Notes: generated from the letters alone by a model not told the origin. DNA of 64,000 nt from Polynucleobacter sp. AP-Kaivos-20-H2 (GCF_018882215.1 NZ_JACVOX010000001.1:791902-855901), one strand, 5' to 3'; numbered from the stretch's first letter, positions 28,730 through 37,583 are shown. Translations and numbers: made by a program.

Positions 28730-29977
28730 TTAGATCACCTTATCATGACGAAGAGAAATCAATTCATCGGTTGAGTAACCTAACTCACTGAGAATCTCAT
28801 CAGTATGCTCACCGAGTAATGGTGAACGAGTCACATCAGTTGGGCTATCAGACATCTTGATTGGGTTACCAACAGTGAGGTACTTGCCACGAATTGGATG
28901 ATCTACTTCAACTACAGTACCAGTGGCACGTAATGCAGGCTCCTCAGCAATTTCTTTCATAGACAGAATTGGGCCACATGGAACATCATACTTATTCAAT
29001 ATATCCATCACCTCAAATTTACTCAGGGTCATAGTCCATTTTTCGATCTCACCAAAAATTTCCATGAGATGTGGCAAGCGCGCCATTGGGGATGCAAAAC
29101 GTACATCCGTAATCCAGCTTTCATGGCCGATTACTTTGCAAATCGCTTCCCATACCGGGGCTTGTACCACTACATATATGTACGCATTTGGATCTGTTTC
29201 CCAACCTTTGCACTTCACAATCCAGCCCGGCTGACCACCGCCAGAAGCATTGCCAGCACGAGGTACAGCATCACCAAACTCGCCATTTGGGTACTGTGGA
29301 TACTCTTGCATCGTACCGTTACGCTCTAGACGCTGTTGATCACGCAATTTGACGCGGCACAAGTTCAATACTGCATCTTGCATAGCTGCCAATACTTTCT
29401 GACCACGGCCAGAGTGAGTACGTTGGTATAGAGCTGTAACAATACCAAGCGCTAAATGCAAACCGGTTCCGCTATCGCCAATTTGTGCGCCTGTGACCAT
29501 TGGAGGGCCATCATCAAAACCTGTAGTTGATGCAGAACCGCCTGCGCATTGCGCTACGTTCTCATACACTTTGCAATCTTCGTAGGGACCAGGGCCAAAA
29601 CCTTTTACTGAAGCCATGATCATCATTGGGTTGAGCTCTTGAATACGCTCCCAAGAAAATCCCATGCGATCGAGTGCGCCTGGTGCAAAGTTCTCCACCA
29701 ATACGTCGCACTCCTTAATCAGGCGCTCCAGAATTTCTTTACCCTTTTGGGTTTTAGTATTCACAGTAATGGAACGCTTGTTATGGTTCAACATCGTGAA
29801 ATACAAACTGTCTGCATCAGGAATGTCGCGCAATTGACCGCGCGTTGCATCACCTTCGCCTGATTTTTCTACCTTGATCACATCCGCACCAAACCAAGCC
29901 AGTAACTGAGTACAGGTTGGGCCTGATTGAACGTGCGTAAAGTCGAGGACTTTGATCCCCTCTAGTGCTTTTGCCAT
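28730..29977 (-). CDS. frc: Formyl-CoA transferase paralogue 2 (CaiB/BaiF class III)
   Basis: Class III CoA-transferase of 415 residues, close to E. coli YfdW and Oxalobacter Frc: [55 protein letters not shown], the catalytic Asp in [13 protein letters not shown], and a glycine loop [10 protein letters not shown]. Position 48 is Gln as in YfdW, not the Trp of Oxalobacter Frc. The first Gly of the usual GGGG loop is replaced by Ser, and the region before the loop is shorter than in Oxalobacter. It differs enough from the paralogue at 30629-31879 to have another acceptor or donor acid. It has a good AGGACT ribosome site and is coupled to the formyltransferase gene. Confidence 0.88.
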   Translation of the reverse strand: MAKALEGIKVLDFTHVQSGPTCTQLLAWFGADVIKVEKSGEGDATRGQLRDIPDADSLYFTMLNHNKRSITVNTKTQKGKEILERLIKECDVLVENFAPGALDRMGFSWERIQELNPMMIMASVKGFGPGPYEDCKVYENVAQCAGGSASTTGFDDGPPMVTGAQIGDSGTGLHLALGIVTALYQRTHSGRGQKVLAAMQDAVLNLCRVKLRDQQRLERNGTMQEYPQYPNGEFGDAVPRAGNASGGGQPGWIVKCKGWETDPNAYIYVVVQAPVWEAICKVIGHESWITDVRFASPMARLPHLMEIFGEIEKWTMTLSKFEVMDILNKYDVPCGPILSMKEIAEEPALRATGTVVEVDHPIRGKYLTVGNPIKMSDSPTDVTRSPLLGEHTDEILSELGYSTDELISLRHDKVI

Positions 29978-30049
29978 GATTTAAGTCCTAATAAGAATGA
30001 AAATTTTGAATTAAGGAATTTTACCAGTGGGATAAAGAGAAAGATTGGG

Positions 30050-30070
30050 TGTGCCCTATTTTTGGGCACA
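30050..30070. repeat. Perfect hairpin between PAS gene and frc2
   Basis: TGTGCCC and GGGCACA pair with a seven-base T-rich loop. It lies 25 bases after the PAS stop codon and 73 bases before the frc2 start. No T-tract follows on the minus strand, so it may be a weak terminator, an mRNA-stabilising stem or a binding site for the frc2 promoter. Confidence 0.4.
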
Positions 30071-30094
30071 GACGCCGTCTAAGACTGTATATAG

Positions 30095-30523
30095 CTAGAT
30101 TTGGGCATCTTCAAGATCGGCAATCCTTTTTTTAAGCGTCCTTTCTTGAGCAAAACGCTCGGTTTCATCCCGAATGGTTGCCACAATCCCATTGACCTTC
30201 TGATGTTCATCAAAAAGCATGCCAACTGTAAAAGCGATTGAGAGCATGCCACCGCTCTTGTGGAGAGCTGGCACTTTTAACAACGATGAGCCATAACGCG
30301 TGATACCAGTTTCCATGGACTTACGGCAGCCCTCGTTATGGCGATGGCGTTGACGCTCCGGAACAATTAAATCCAAAGTATTACCTAAAGCCTCCGACTC
30401 GGAGTAACCAAAGATACGAGTAGCTGCGGGATTCCACAGCACAATTTTTTCATGTGCATCGACAACGATGATCGCATCTCCAACACACTCTACTAATTGA
30501 ACTAAATCAATATTGGTATTCAT
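30095..30523 (-). CDS. Stand-alone PAS domain protein
   Basis: A 142-residue protein consisting of one PAS domain (about 8-125) and a short charged coiled-coil tail. It reads VECVGDAIIVVDAHEKIVLWNPAATRIFGYSESEALG, with the PAC motif near GIVATIRDETERFAQER. There is no kinase, GGDEF, EAL or helix-turn-helix part, so it must act through a partner. PAS domains of this FixL/NifL-like type bind haem, flavin or small acids; the sequence does not show which. It lies between the two formyl-CoA transferase genes, after a strong terminator for frc1, so it probably has its own promoter. Its role in oxalate sensing is only suggested by position. Confidence 0.8.
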   Translation of the reverse strand: MNTNIDLVQLVECVGDAIIVVDAHEKIVLWNPAATRIFGYSESEALGNTLDLIVPERQRHRHNEGCRKSMETGITRYGSSLLKVPALHKSGGMLSIAFTVGMLFDEHQKVNGIVATIRDETERFAQERTLKKRIADLEDAQI

Positions 30524-30573
30524 AGGATCAGTCTACAGACTTTTTCATTAAGTGATTTACTATTTATTCTGAC

Positions 30574-30603
30574 AATAAAAAAGGCGCCCACCAGGAGCGC
30601 CTT
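30574..30603 (-). terminator. Intrinsic terminator of oxc-frc
   Basis: AAGGCGC (30581-30587) pairs with GCGCCTT (30597-30603). Read on the minus strand the stem is followed by TTTTTTATTG, the form of an efficient Rho-independent terminator. It lies 26 bases after the frc1 stop and separates oxc-frc1 from the PAS gene. Confidence 0.88.
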
Positions 30604-30628
30604 CAATTCATAGCGATAATTATCGTTA

Positions 30629-31879
30629 TTAGACTGCTTTAGCTGTATGTAACTTAGCGATGTCATCAGCGCTATAGCCAAGGTCAGCCAATACTTCGTC
30701 AGTGTGCTCACCCAATACTGGTGATGGACCAACTTCGATTTCCAAATCAGAGAACTTGATTGGGCTACCGATAGTCAAATACTTACCACGTACTTTGTGG
30801 TCCACTTCAACAATAGAACCGCTCTTACGCAAGTCAGGTGAATTAGCCAACTCTTTCATAGAGAGAACTGGAGCACATGGAATATCGAACTTGCGGAGAA
30901 TGTCCACAGCTTCGTATTTAGTCTTGTCTTTGAGCCAGTCTTCAATCGTTGCGAAGATGTCAAAAATCTTGTCTTGACGAGCTTCAGCAGTCATGTACGC
31001 TGGATCAGTTGCCCACTCTGGCTTACCAATCGCACGAGTAATTGGCTCCCAAGCATGACCTTGAATTGTGAAGTAGATGTATGCGTTTGGATCTGTTTCC
31101 CAGCCCTTACACTTCAACACCCAACCTGGCTGACCGCCACCACCAGCGTTACCGCCACGTGGAACTACGTCAGTGAATGAACCGTGTGGGTATTGTGGGT
31201 ACTCTTCCAAGTAACCAATCTTGTCCAAACGTTGTTGGTCGCGCAACTTCACGCGGCACAAGTTCAATACAGCGTCTTGCATTGAGCAAGAAACTTTTTG
31301 ACCTTTGCCAGTTTTTTGACGTTGCATCAAAGCTGTCAAGATACCGATTGCCAAGTGCATACCAGTATTTGAGTCACCTAAAGCAGCAGCAGAAACAGTA
31401 GGAGGACCATCCCAGAAACCAGTTGTGGAAGCAGCACCACCAGCGCACTGAGCAACGTTCTCATACACTTTTAAGTCTTCGTATGAGTGGCCATCGCTAA
31501 AGCCTTTAACAGAAGCCATGATCATTTTTGGGTTCAATTCTTGGATACGCTTCCAAGAGAATCCCATACGATCCAAAGCGCCTGGGCCAAAGTTCTCAAC
31601 CATGACGTCAGAAGTTTTGATCATCTTCTCTAAAACTTCTTTACCTTCTTGAGTCTTAGTATCCAAAGTCAAAGAGCGCTTGTTACCGTTCAACATTGTG
31701 AAGTACAAAGCATCTGCACCCGGAATATCGCGCAATTGGCTACGAGTTACGTCGCCAGAACCTGGACGCTCTACTTTGATAACGTCAGCGCCGTACCAAG
31801 CCAACAACTGAGTACATGCAGGGCCTGCTTGTACGTGTGTGAAGTCAATAATGCGAATACCTTCTAATGGTTTAGTCAT
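30629..31879 (-). CDS. frc: Formyl-CoA:oxalate CoA-transferase
   Basis: Moves CoA from formyl-CoA to oxalate, giving oxalyl-CoA for the decarboxylase and releasing formate. Its 416 residues match YfdW almost position for position: [55 protein letters not shown], catalytic Asp in [15 protein letters not shown], and the complete glycine loop [12 protein letters not shown] that covers the aspartyl intermediate. Gln at position 48 is the YfdW type. It follows oxc by 78 bases on the same strand with a strong AAGGAG site, and is ended by an intrinsic terminator. It is the canonical partner of oxc. Confidence 0.95.
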   Translation of the reverse strand: MTKPLEGIRIIDFTHVQAGPACTQLLAWYGADVIKVERPGSGDVTRSQLRDIPGADALYFTMLNGNKRSLTLDTKTQEGKEVLEKMIKTSDVMVENFGPGALDRMGFSWKRIQELNPKMIMASVKGFSDGHSYEDLKVYENVAQCAGGAASTTGFWDGPPTVSAAALGDSNTGMHLAIGILTALMQRQKTGKGQKVSCSMQDAVLNLCRVKLRDQQRLDKIGYLEEYPQYPHGSFTDVVPRGGNAGGGGQPGWVLKCKGWETDPNAYIYFTIQGHAWEPITRAIGKPEWATDPAYMTAEARQDKIFDIFATIEDWLKDKTKYEAVDILRKFDIPCAPVLSMKELANSPDLRKSGSIVEVDHKVRGKYLTIGSPIKFSDLEIEVGPSPVLGEHTDEVLADLGYSADDIAKLHTAKAV

Positions 31880-31957
31880 GTGTGTTTCTCCTTAAGTCTT
31901 TCTTGTTTACTTCTGAATGTAGTCTAAAAATATTAACGTTTTATTACTCAGTATTTC

Positions 31958-33667
31958 TTACTTTTTGGCAGCTGCTGTGGATGGGTTTAAGTTTGTTAAA
32001 CGTCCACTCTCAGTACCTGCAGTTTCATCAATAACAGCATTGATGAGGGCTGGTTTACCGGCAGCAATCGCTTCTGTTAACGCTGCTTCTAATTCTGCTG
32101 GGGTTGTTACGTAGTAACCAACACCACCAAATGCTTCAATCATCTTGTCGTAACGAGCATCTTTAACGAACACAGTTGGCGCAACATCAGCACCACCAGT
32201 TGGGTTAACGTCAGTGCCGCGGTATACGCCGTTGTTATTAAATACAACCGTCGTAATTGGTAGGTTGTAACGGCAAACTGTTTCCAATTCCATACCGCTA
32301 AAGCCAAATGCACTGTCGCCTTCAACTGCAACTGTTGGCAAGCCGCTAGTAACGGCGGCGCCAATTGCATAACCCATACCGATACCCATAATGCCCCAAG
32401 TACCAGAGTCAAAACGCTTACGTGGCTTGTACATATCAACGATGGCACGGCAATAGTCGAGTGTATTTGCGCCTTCGTTTACCAAGTTCACATCTGGGTT
32501 CTTCTTAATCACATCACGAATCACGCGTAACGCGCCATGGAAGTTCATTGGGTTTGCTTCTTTAGCCAATGTCTCGGCCATCTTGGCTAGATTCTTATCT
32601 TTCTTCTCAGTGATCGCGGCAATCCACTCAGCGCTTGGCTTAGGAACAGCGGAGATACCCTTCAAGAGTTCGCCAACGCATGAACCGATGTCACCAATCA
32701 ATGGAGCAGCGATTTGTACGTTGCTATCCACTTCGTTTGCTTGAATATCGATTTGGATAAATTTCTTAGGCTCTTTGCCCCAAGTCTTACCTTTACCGTG
32801 TGCCAGCAACCAGTTTAAACGTGCACCAACCAATAACACTGCATCAGCTTCAGCCAATACAAATGAACGCGCTGCAGAAGCAGATTGTGGGTGATTGTCT
32901 GGCAATAAACCTTTAGCCATAGACATCGGCAAGTAAGGAATACCTGATTTTTCAACCAGATCACGAATCTCTTTATCAGCTTGAGCATAAGCAGCGCCCT
33001 TACCCAAGAGGATCAATGGACGCTTAGCGCCCTTCAACACATCTAATGCACGAGCAACTGCATCAGCCGCTGGGATTTGACGAGGAACTGGATCGATTAC
33101 CTTGAAAATGGATTTCTTAGCTTCATCAGCAGGCATTGTTTGAGCAAGCAACTGGGCTGGCAAATCTAAATACACGCCACCTGGACGACCAGAAACGGCA
33201 GCGCGGATTGCACGAGCAAAACCAATGCCGATATCTTCAATGTGGTTAATACGATAGGCAGCTTTGCAATATGGCTTCGCTGCGTTGAGCTGATCCATCT
33301 CTTCGTAGTCACCCTGTTGCAAGTCAACGATTTCACGTTCGCTTGAACCAGAGATCAAAATCATTGGGAAGCAGTTCACAGTTGCATTAGCAAGTGCTGT
33401 CAAACCGTTCAAGAAACCAGGAGCAGAAACAGTCATACAGATACCTGGCTTTTGCGTCATGTAACCAGAAATAGCGGCAGCATTACCTGCGTGTTGTTCG
33501 TGACGGAAGCCGATAAAACGCAGACCTTCTGCTTGCGCTAAACGGCATAAGTCAGTAATTGGAATACCAACGAGGCCGAAAATAGTATCGAGATCGTTTG
33601 CTTTCAGGGCGTCAATGACGAGGTGAAAGCCATCGGTTAATTGTGTGTTTTGATTATCAGTTGTCAT
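31958..33667 (-). CDS. oxc: Oxalyl-CoA decarboxylase
   Basis: A thiamine-diphosphate enzyme that splits oxalyl-CoA to formyl-CoA and CO2. Its 569 residues have the three-domain ThDP layout: the N-terminal domain with the catalytic Glu in [56 protein letters not shown], a central domain [17 protein letters not shown], and the cofactor motif [16 protein letters not shown]...[23 protein letters not shown] and the GDY/EEMDQ segment separate it from acetolactate synthase. The leader is about 117 bases from a candidate start site; no clear Shine-Dalgarno precedes the ATG. It heads oxc-frc and is probably controlled by the Crp/Fnr protein encoded upstream. Confidence 0.96.
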   Translation of the reverse strand: MTTDNQNTQLTDGFHLVIDALKANDLDTIFGLVGIPITDLCRLAQAEGLRFIGFRHEQHAGNAAAISGYMTQKPGICMTVSAPGFLNGLTALANATVNCFPMILISGSSEREIVDLQQGDYEEMDQLNAAKPYCKAAYRINHIEDIGIGFARAIRAAVSGRPGGVYLDLPAQLLAQTMPADEAKKSIFKVIDPVPRQIPAADAVARALDVLKGAKRPLILLGKGAAYAQADKEIRDLVEKSGIPYLPMSMAKGLLPDNHPQSASAARSFVLAEADAVLLVGARLNWLLAHGKGKTWGKEPKKFIQIDIQANEVDSNVQIAAPLIGDIGSCVGELLKGISAVPKPSAEWIAAITEKKDKNLAKMAETLAKEANPMNFHGALRVIRDVIKKNPDVNLVNEGANTLDYCRAIVDMYKPRKRFDSGTWGIMGIGMGYAIGAAVTSGLPTVAVEGDSAFGFSGMELETVCRYNLPITTVVFNNNGVYRGTDVNPTGGADVAPTVFVKDARYDKMIEAFGGVGYYVTTPAELEAALTEAIAAGKPALINAVIDETAGTESGRLTNLNPSTAAAKK

Positions 33668-33790
33668 AGAAATTTATATAGAAATTGCGGGCTTGCTCTT
33701 GTAGAGCCAATGCAATTTAGCTTTCGCTAACGTCTCCAATGTAGTTATAAATCGCATAACGGGTTTTGTGTCCCGCTTAGGCTGAGATGA

Positions 33791-33833
33791 ATATTAGGCT
33801 TGGAGGAGAGGTTCATCATTGACTTCGGTCAAT
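33791..33833 (-). promoter_or_regulatory. Candidate oxc promoter with FNR-like operator at -41.5
   Basis: A perfect 16-base palindrome, ATTGAC-TTCG-GTCAAT (33818-33833), has the TTGAC-N4-GTCAA form bound by FNR-type members of the Crp/Fnr family. A TAATAT -10 box lies at 33796-33791 on the minus strand, predicting a start near 33784. This puts the palindrome centre at -41.5, the exact class II activation position. There is no -35 hexamer, as expected for an activator-dependent promoter. The element lies between the regulator gene and oxc. I infer that the neighbour binds here. Confidence 0.65.
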
Positions 33834-33871
33834 TTCCCCCTAAATCCTGTAATTACGGGCGGTTTTACCCC

Positions 33872-34489
33872 TTAAACAAAGAGCTCTTTATGCTTCGTTT
33901 TAAGGCGACTTAGGGTCTCAGGAGAGAGATTGAGGTAGGCCGCCAGCTCCTTCTTTGGGAGAAGCTCGAACAAATCCTCATATTTACGCAAGAAACGCTC
34001 TACCCGGCCTGGAGCATCGAGCATATGCAAGGTAATGGTGTGGGCCATGATTTCACTCATCAGGCGCATGACTTCGAACTCAAAGCTCTCTTTGAGGGGT
34101 TTGTGCTCCTCAAGGAATTCAGCCCACTTCTTCATAGGCATCCTAGCAACACGGGCCTTAGTGACGCACGCAATACTGTAAGGGGCAGCCGTTTTTAAAC
34201 GCCATGCGGCATAGCTTGTTTCAATATCTTTTTCGATGGCAAAACGCAAAATCATCTCTTTGGCATCCGCGCTCGAAACAATCCGCTTCAGAATGCCATC
34301 CAAAACGAAGTACTGCTCCATCTGGTGATCACCCTGGTGTAGCAAGATTTCTGATTTTTTGAGGTCCGAAATTTCTAAATGGCGCTCTAAATCAGCCATT
34401 GCTGAGGGATCCAAGCTTTTTAAGACCGAGTTTTGACTCAACTGCAGACGAATCAGGTTTTTTTCGGGATGCTTATCTAATACGGTCAT
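33872..34489 (-). CDS. Crp/Fnr family transcriptional regulator
   Basis: A cyclic-nucleotide-binding-like sensor domain (about 20-130), a dimerisation helix (about 130-155) and a C-terminal winged helix-turn-helix with the recognition helix SPETLSRLKTK. The E-T-L-S-R there corresponds to the E-x-x-S-R of FNR, which reads TTGAT/TTGAC half-sites. Only one cysteine is present (SIACVTK), so the FNR iron-sulphur cluster is absent and the inducer must differ. The cAMP-binding phosphate cassette is also not recognisable. ATG at 34489 (205 residues) is preferred over TTG at 34504 because AAGGA precedes it. It is upstream of oxc on the same strand, with a matching palindrome in the gap. Confidence 0.9.
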   Translation of the reverse strand: MTVLDKHPEKNLIRLQLSQNSVLKSLDPSAMADLERHLEISDLKKSEILLHQGDHQMEQYFVLDGILKRIVSSADAKEMILRFAIEKDIETSYAAWRLKTAAPYSIACVTKARVARMPMKKWAEFLEEHKPLKESFEFEVMRLMSEIMAHTITLHMLDAPGRVERFLRKYEDLFELLPKKELAAYLNLSPETLSRLKTKHKELFV

Positions 34490-34584
34490 GAATCCTTGCT
34501 CCAAGACCCTCTATTGTAGGCTTTTTTAACCCTCAAAGCCTTGGATTCCCGCTTAGCGAACTTCAAATCCGCTAGAATAATGAG

Positions 34585-34772
34585 GTCGTGGTGCTTTATT
34601 GCAGTGCAATAAAGTTAAACGGGAAACACTAAACGTGTGCTGCCCCCGCAACGGTAGGTAAATGCGCCCTTTTTGGTTTATTTGGGGCGTCAGGAATCTG
34701 ACAAAGCCACTGTGCGCGTCAATCGCATGGGAAGGCCAGATTCTGATATTTACTAGCCCGGATACCGGCCAA
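34585..34772 (+). ncRNA. Cobalamin (B12) riboswitch aptamer
   Basis: Conserved elements appear in the right order: GTGGTGC start, ACGGGAA (34619-34625), the GCTGCCCCCGCAACGGT core (34638-34654), GGAAGGCC, and the B12 box AGCCCGGATACCGGCC (34755-34770). This is the adenosylcobalamin-type aptamer. It precedes a TonB-dependent receptor gene, as btuB riboswitches do, and should lower receptor production when B12 is plentiful. A TAGAAT at 34573-34578 may be the -10 box. The 440-base gap 34490-34930 holds only this element and the hairpin described next. Confidence 0.95.
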
Positions 34773-34871
34773 GATAGGTGGAATTTTGCGGACGGGGATC
34801 TTCGCGCGCCAAGAAAGCGCTAAGTCTCTCGATACTGCGCCCAATTGACGCCTGAACTCCTGCACGGGAAA

Positions 34872-34922
34872 TTCTGTTCGACCCAGCTAACGGGGAGGTT
34901 AGCTAGGCAATCGATAACAGAA
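34872..34922 (+). promoter_or_regulatory. Two-tier hairpin before btuB start, likely expression platform
   Basis: An outer stem TTCTGTT/AACAGAA (34872-34878 and 34916-34922) encloses an inner perfect stem AGCTAAC/GTTAGCT (34885-34891 and 34898-34904) whose loop is GGGGAG. The structure ends eight bases before the ATG at 34931, and its 3' arm includes the only nearby purine-rich stretch. No T-tract follows, so control of translation rather than termination is the likely output of the riboswitch. Confidence 0.5.
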
Positions 34923-34930
34923 AGTGAAAC

Positions 34931-36934
34931 ATGAAACAGCAGTTCAGCAGTAAATTAAGCGCCCTAATCTGTGGCGCCTCATTCTTTTTTAGCGCAACAG
35001 CAAACTCACAAAACTCTGCGAATGTTTCTGTGGTCAACACCATGGATCCAGTTTTGGTAACCGCAAATCGTGCACCAACCTTAGCAAACAATGTTTTGGC
35101 TGACTATGACTACATCGGGCCAGAAGAAATCGCTCAAGCAGGTCAAACTAGCTTGGTAGATTTACTGCAGAGACAACGCGGCATTGAAATTACTAATGGA
35201 CTCGGTGCCGGGGGCGCAGGCGCAAGCATCTTTTTACGTGGCACCTCTAATGCGCAAAGTTTGGTGCTAGTGGATGGCGTTCGCTCTGATTCTGGTTTTA
35301 ATGGGGGGCCTACCTGGGAAACTATCCCGCTCCCGCTAATTGACCATATTGAAGTCATTTTTGGACCTCAAAGCAGTCTGTATGGAGCAGATGCAATCGG
35401 CGGCGTTATTCAAATCTTTACCAAAGCAGGTGATGGACCCGCCAAAGTAAGCGTATCAACTGGTTACGGCACCTACGGAACCAGTGTGAGCGATGCAAGT
35501 ATTTATGGATCCACTGACGGCGAACAAAAAATTCGTTACTCACTAGGCGTGAGCGAAACCCTCTCCACTGGCTTTAATACCGTGGCTTCCAACAATCCAT
35601 TCGGTCTAGCAGCAATGAAAACAGGCTACGTACAAAATGGGGTTACAGGCAAACTCTCACAAGAGTGGGCCATAGGGCAGGTATTGGGCTTTCAAATGTT
35701 GCAGAGCCGTATGAATACACAGATGCCTGGTTTTAATACATTTGATTACTTTAACGGTCCTTATCCATTACCCGCTTCTGCTCAGCAAACTCAAAATGCA
35801 GTTTCACAAATGGGTATCTACACCGTATATTCAAAAAATCAAATTACTGAAATTTGGAAGAGTTCTTTACAAGCATCCATTTCAACTAACTATGGGCAGT
35901 CAATCCAGCCTGCAAGCGTATATAGCCCAACGTATAACCCCTACACTCAGACCAAGCAAAATATTTACACTTGGCAAAATGACATTACCCTTGGGTCAGA
36001 CCTATTGCAATTAGTGGGAGAGCGCAGAGTACAAAAGGTGGATACCTATCAATACAACTATGGCACAGACTATAACTACAACCTCTTACCAAGCGCATTT
36101 AGCCAAACCCGCGATACCAATTCTGTAGCAGGCTCATATCAGCTAAAACGTGGTGACCACTTGGGTAATGTGTCGCTACGCAATGACAACATCAGTGGCT
36201 ATAGCCCACAAACCACAGGCGCAATTTCCTACGGTTATTTCTTAACAAAAGAATGGCGAGCCAATCTTAACTACGGAACTGGATTTAGGGCGCCCACTTT
36301 TAATGATCTGTACTACCCTGGCTATGGAAATCCAAATCTTTTGCCAGAAAAAAGTAAAAACACTGAAGCTGGGTTGCACTATGATGCGCGTACTTATGAG
36401 GCTCACGTAGTTGCCTATACCAATACCGTTTCAAACTTAATTCAATTTGGCTCCAACGGCTGTAACTCCAGTCAAATCAGTCAAAGCGGTGGATGTGCTT
36501 CGAATGTAGGTGTAGCCAGAATTACCGGCATATCGTTTGGTGGTGCGTCTCAAATTGGTCGCTTTATGCTCAAAGGCTCGTTAGATCAGCAAAACCCAGA
36601 GAATGTGACCGAAGATAAGCAACTAACCAAAAGGGCGCGTACTTTTGGAAACGCCTCCGTGGAATACAACTACAACAAGTTAGTTGCAGGACTTGGCGGC
36701 ACTTTTTCCGGGCAAAGGCAGGACATATCTGGAACTGACACCTCCGGAAGTGCTTATAACGGCTCAATGGGCGGGTACTCAATCTTCAATCTTTATTCTA
36801 GCTACGAGCTTGAAAAGAATTGGACGCTTTTTGCACGCTGGAATAACATCACCAATAAGCAATATCAGCTCACTTATGGCTATAACACCATGGGATCTAA
36901 CGTATTTGTAGGCCTACGTTACGCTATGAAATAA
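34931..36934 (+). CDS. btuB: TonB-dependent outer-membrane receptor, BtuB-like (cobalamin)
   Basis: A 667-residue outer-membrane receptor. It has a signal peptide (about 1-26, ending ATANS-Q), a TonB-box-like segment DPVLVTANR near residues 38-46, a plug domain with DLLQRQRGIEI, FLRGTSNAQSLVLVDGVR and YGADAIGGVIQIFTK, and a beta-barrel rich in alternating aromatic residues ending with FVGLRYAMK, whose last residues are less aromatic than usual. VTANR and the IGGVIQI plug resemble BtuB, and the upstream cobalamin riboswitch makes a corrinoid the expected ligand. It is somewhat longer than E. coli BtuB (614). No BtuCDF genes are next to it. An in-frame TGA just upstream fixes the ATG at 34931. 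Confidence 0.9.
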   Translation: MKQQFSSKLSALICGASFFFSATANSQNSANVSVVNTMDPVLVTANRAPTLANNVLADYDYIGPEEIAQAGQTSLVDLLQRQRGIEITNGLGAGGAGASIFLRGTSNAQSLVLVDGVRSDSGFNGGPTWETIPLPLIDHIEVIFGPQSSLYGADAIGGVIQIFTKAGDGPAKVSVSTGYGTYGTSVSDASIYGSTDGEQKIRYSLGVSETLSTGFNTVASNNPFGLAAMKTGYVQNGVTGKLSQEWAIGQVLGFQMLQSRMNTQMPGFNTFDYFNGPYPLPASAQQTQNAVSQMGIYTVYSKNQITEIWKSSLQASISTNYGQSIQPASVYSPTYNPYTQTKQNIYTWQNDITLGSDLLQLVGERRVQKVDTYQYNYGTDYNYNLLPSAFSQTRDTNSVAGSYQLKRGDHLGNVSLRNDNISGYSPQTTGAISYGYFLTKEWRANLNYGTGFRAPTFNDLYYPGYGNPNLLPEKSKNTEAGLHYDARTYEAHVVAYTNTVSNLIQFGSNGCNSSQISQSGGCASNVGVARITGISFGGASQIGRFMLKGSLDQQNPENVTEDKQLTKRARTFGNASVEYNYNKLVAGLGGTFSGQRQDISGTDTSGSAYNGSMGGYSIFNLYSSYELEKNWTLFARWNNITNKQYQLTYGYNTMGSNVFVGLRYAMK

Positions 36935-36961
36935 GCCCTTTTTTCAGACTACAATGCCAGT

Positions 36962-37249
36962 ATGAGCGAGACTCCCCCTCTTTCCACTGGCAACCAAGCT
37001 TCAGACATGGATGCGCTATGCGCATCCATCCATCGAATAGCTGGAAAAATCCAAGCCATTGCACAAGCCGTGCAAAACTCAAATCAAAATCGAGTACAGC
37101 TCGAAAATAAGATTGAAGATGCGCAAAAGCGTATTCAACATATCCTAAGTCGTCTGCCAGAACAAAGTGATGGTCGCCAGCTCAATCTACTAGGCGAAGC
37201 TATCCCACCAAATAACCCCGAGGATGATAATGAGCCAACAACGCATTGA
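36962..37249 (+). CDS. Small coiled-coil protein upstream of zapA
   Basis: A 95-residue protein with a helical central part, SIHRIAGKIQAIAQAVQ to ENKIEDAQKRIQHILSRLP, likely to form a coiled coil, between polar ends. I do not recognise a named family with certainty. By position it matches the small gene (TIGR02449/ZapB-like) that precedes zapA in beta- and gammaproteobacteria. Its last 20 bases overlap the start of zapA, so translation is probably coupled, and a role with ZapA at the division ring is a reasonable guess. Confidence 0.7.
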   Translation: MSETPPLSTGNQASDMDALCASIHRIAGKIQAIAQAVQNSNQNRVQLENKIEDAQKRIQHILSRLPEQSDGRQLNLLGEAIPPNNPEDDNEPTTH

Positions 37250-37583
37250 GGTAAGTCTTGCCGGTCAGAAAATTACTCTGGCAACCAGTGCCGAGCATGA
37301 GCCATTACTCCGGGCAGCGTGTGTCTTGGTTGACGAACAAATTCAACTGGCTATTAATGGTGGTAACCGCAGCATCGAGAGAGCGAGCATGATGGCTGCA
37401 CTCAAAATTGCTGGCGATCTTATTACCTTACAAAAAAATCCATCGCAGCAAAGCAGCTCTTCCAATGTCAGCACGGATGAAGTTACTCGCCTTCAGGATG
37501 AGATTCATGCACTTGAAGATCAAGTAGATGCTTTGATGCAAACCCTTTCCCTGCCTGGTTCGCCAAGGCCAATAGTTCCTTGA
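37230..37583 (+). CDS. zapA: Cell division protein ZapA
   Basis: Promotes FtsZ filament bundling at the Z ring. The protein is 117 residues from the ATG at 37230 (MSQQRIEVSLAGQKITLAT); an ATG two codons earlier (37224) is possible. The ZapA pattern is an N-terminal beta strand with I-x-V-x-L-x-G-x, LLRAACVLVDEQI, then the long dimerisation helix SIERASMMAALKIAGDLI. The tail continues as a coiled coil to the final SPRPIVP. The last 37 bases coincide with the 5' strand of the 6S RNA closing stem, so the C-terminal codons (LSLPGSPRPIVP) are constrained by RNA structure as well. Confidence 0.92.
   Translation: MSQQRIEVSLAGQKITLATSAEHEPLLRAACVLVDEQIQLAINGGNRSIERASMMAALKIAGDLITLQKNPSQQSSSSNVSTDEVTRLQDEIHALEDQVDALMQTLSLPGSPRPIVP

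Noticed and set aside
33818-33833. Palindrome read as terminator of the Crp/Fnr gene
   Set aside because: The stem is only six bp with no T-tract on the minus strand, while the FNR-like pattern and the -41.5 geometry explain it better.
34773-34870. A second cobalamin aptamer or a terminator downstream of the first
   Set aside because: It has GC-rich stretches and a CACGGGAA, but no core (GCCCCCGCAAC) or B12 box is repeated and no T-tract follows a stem.
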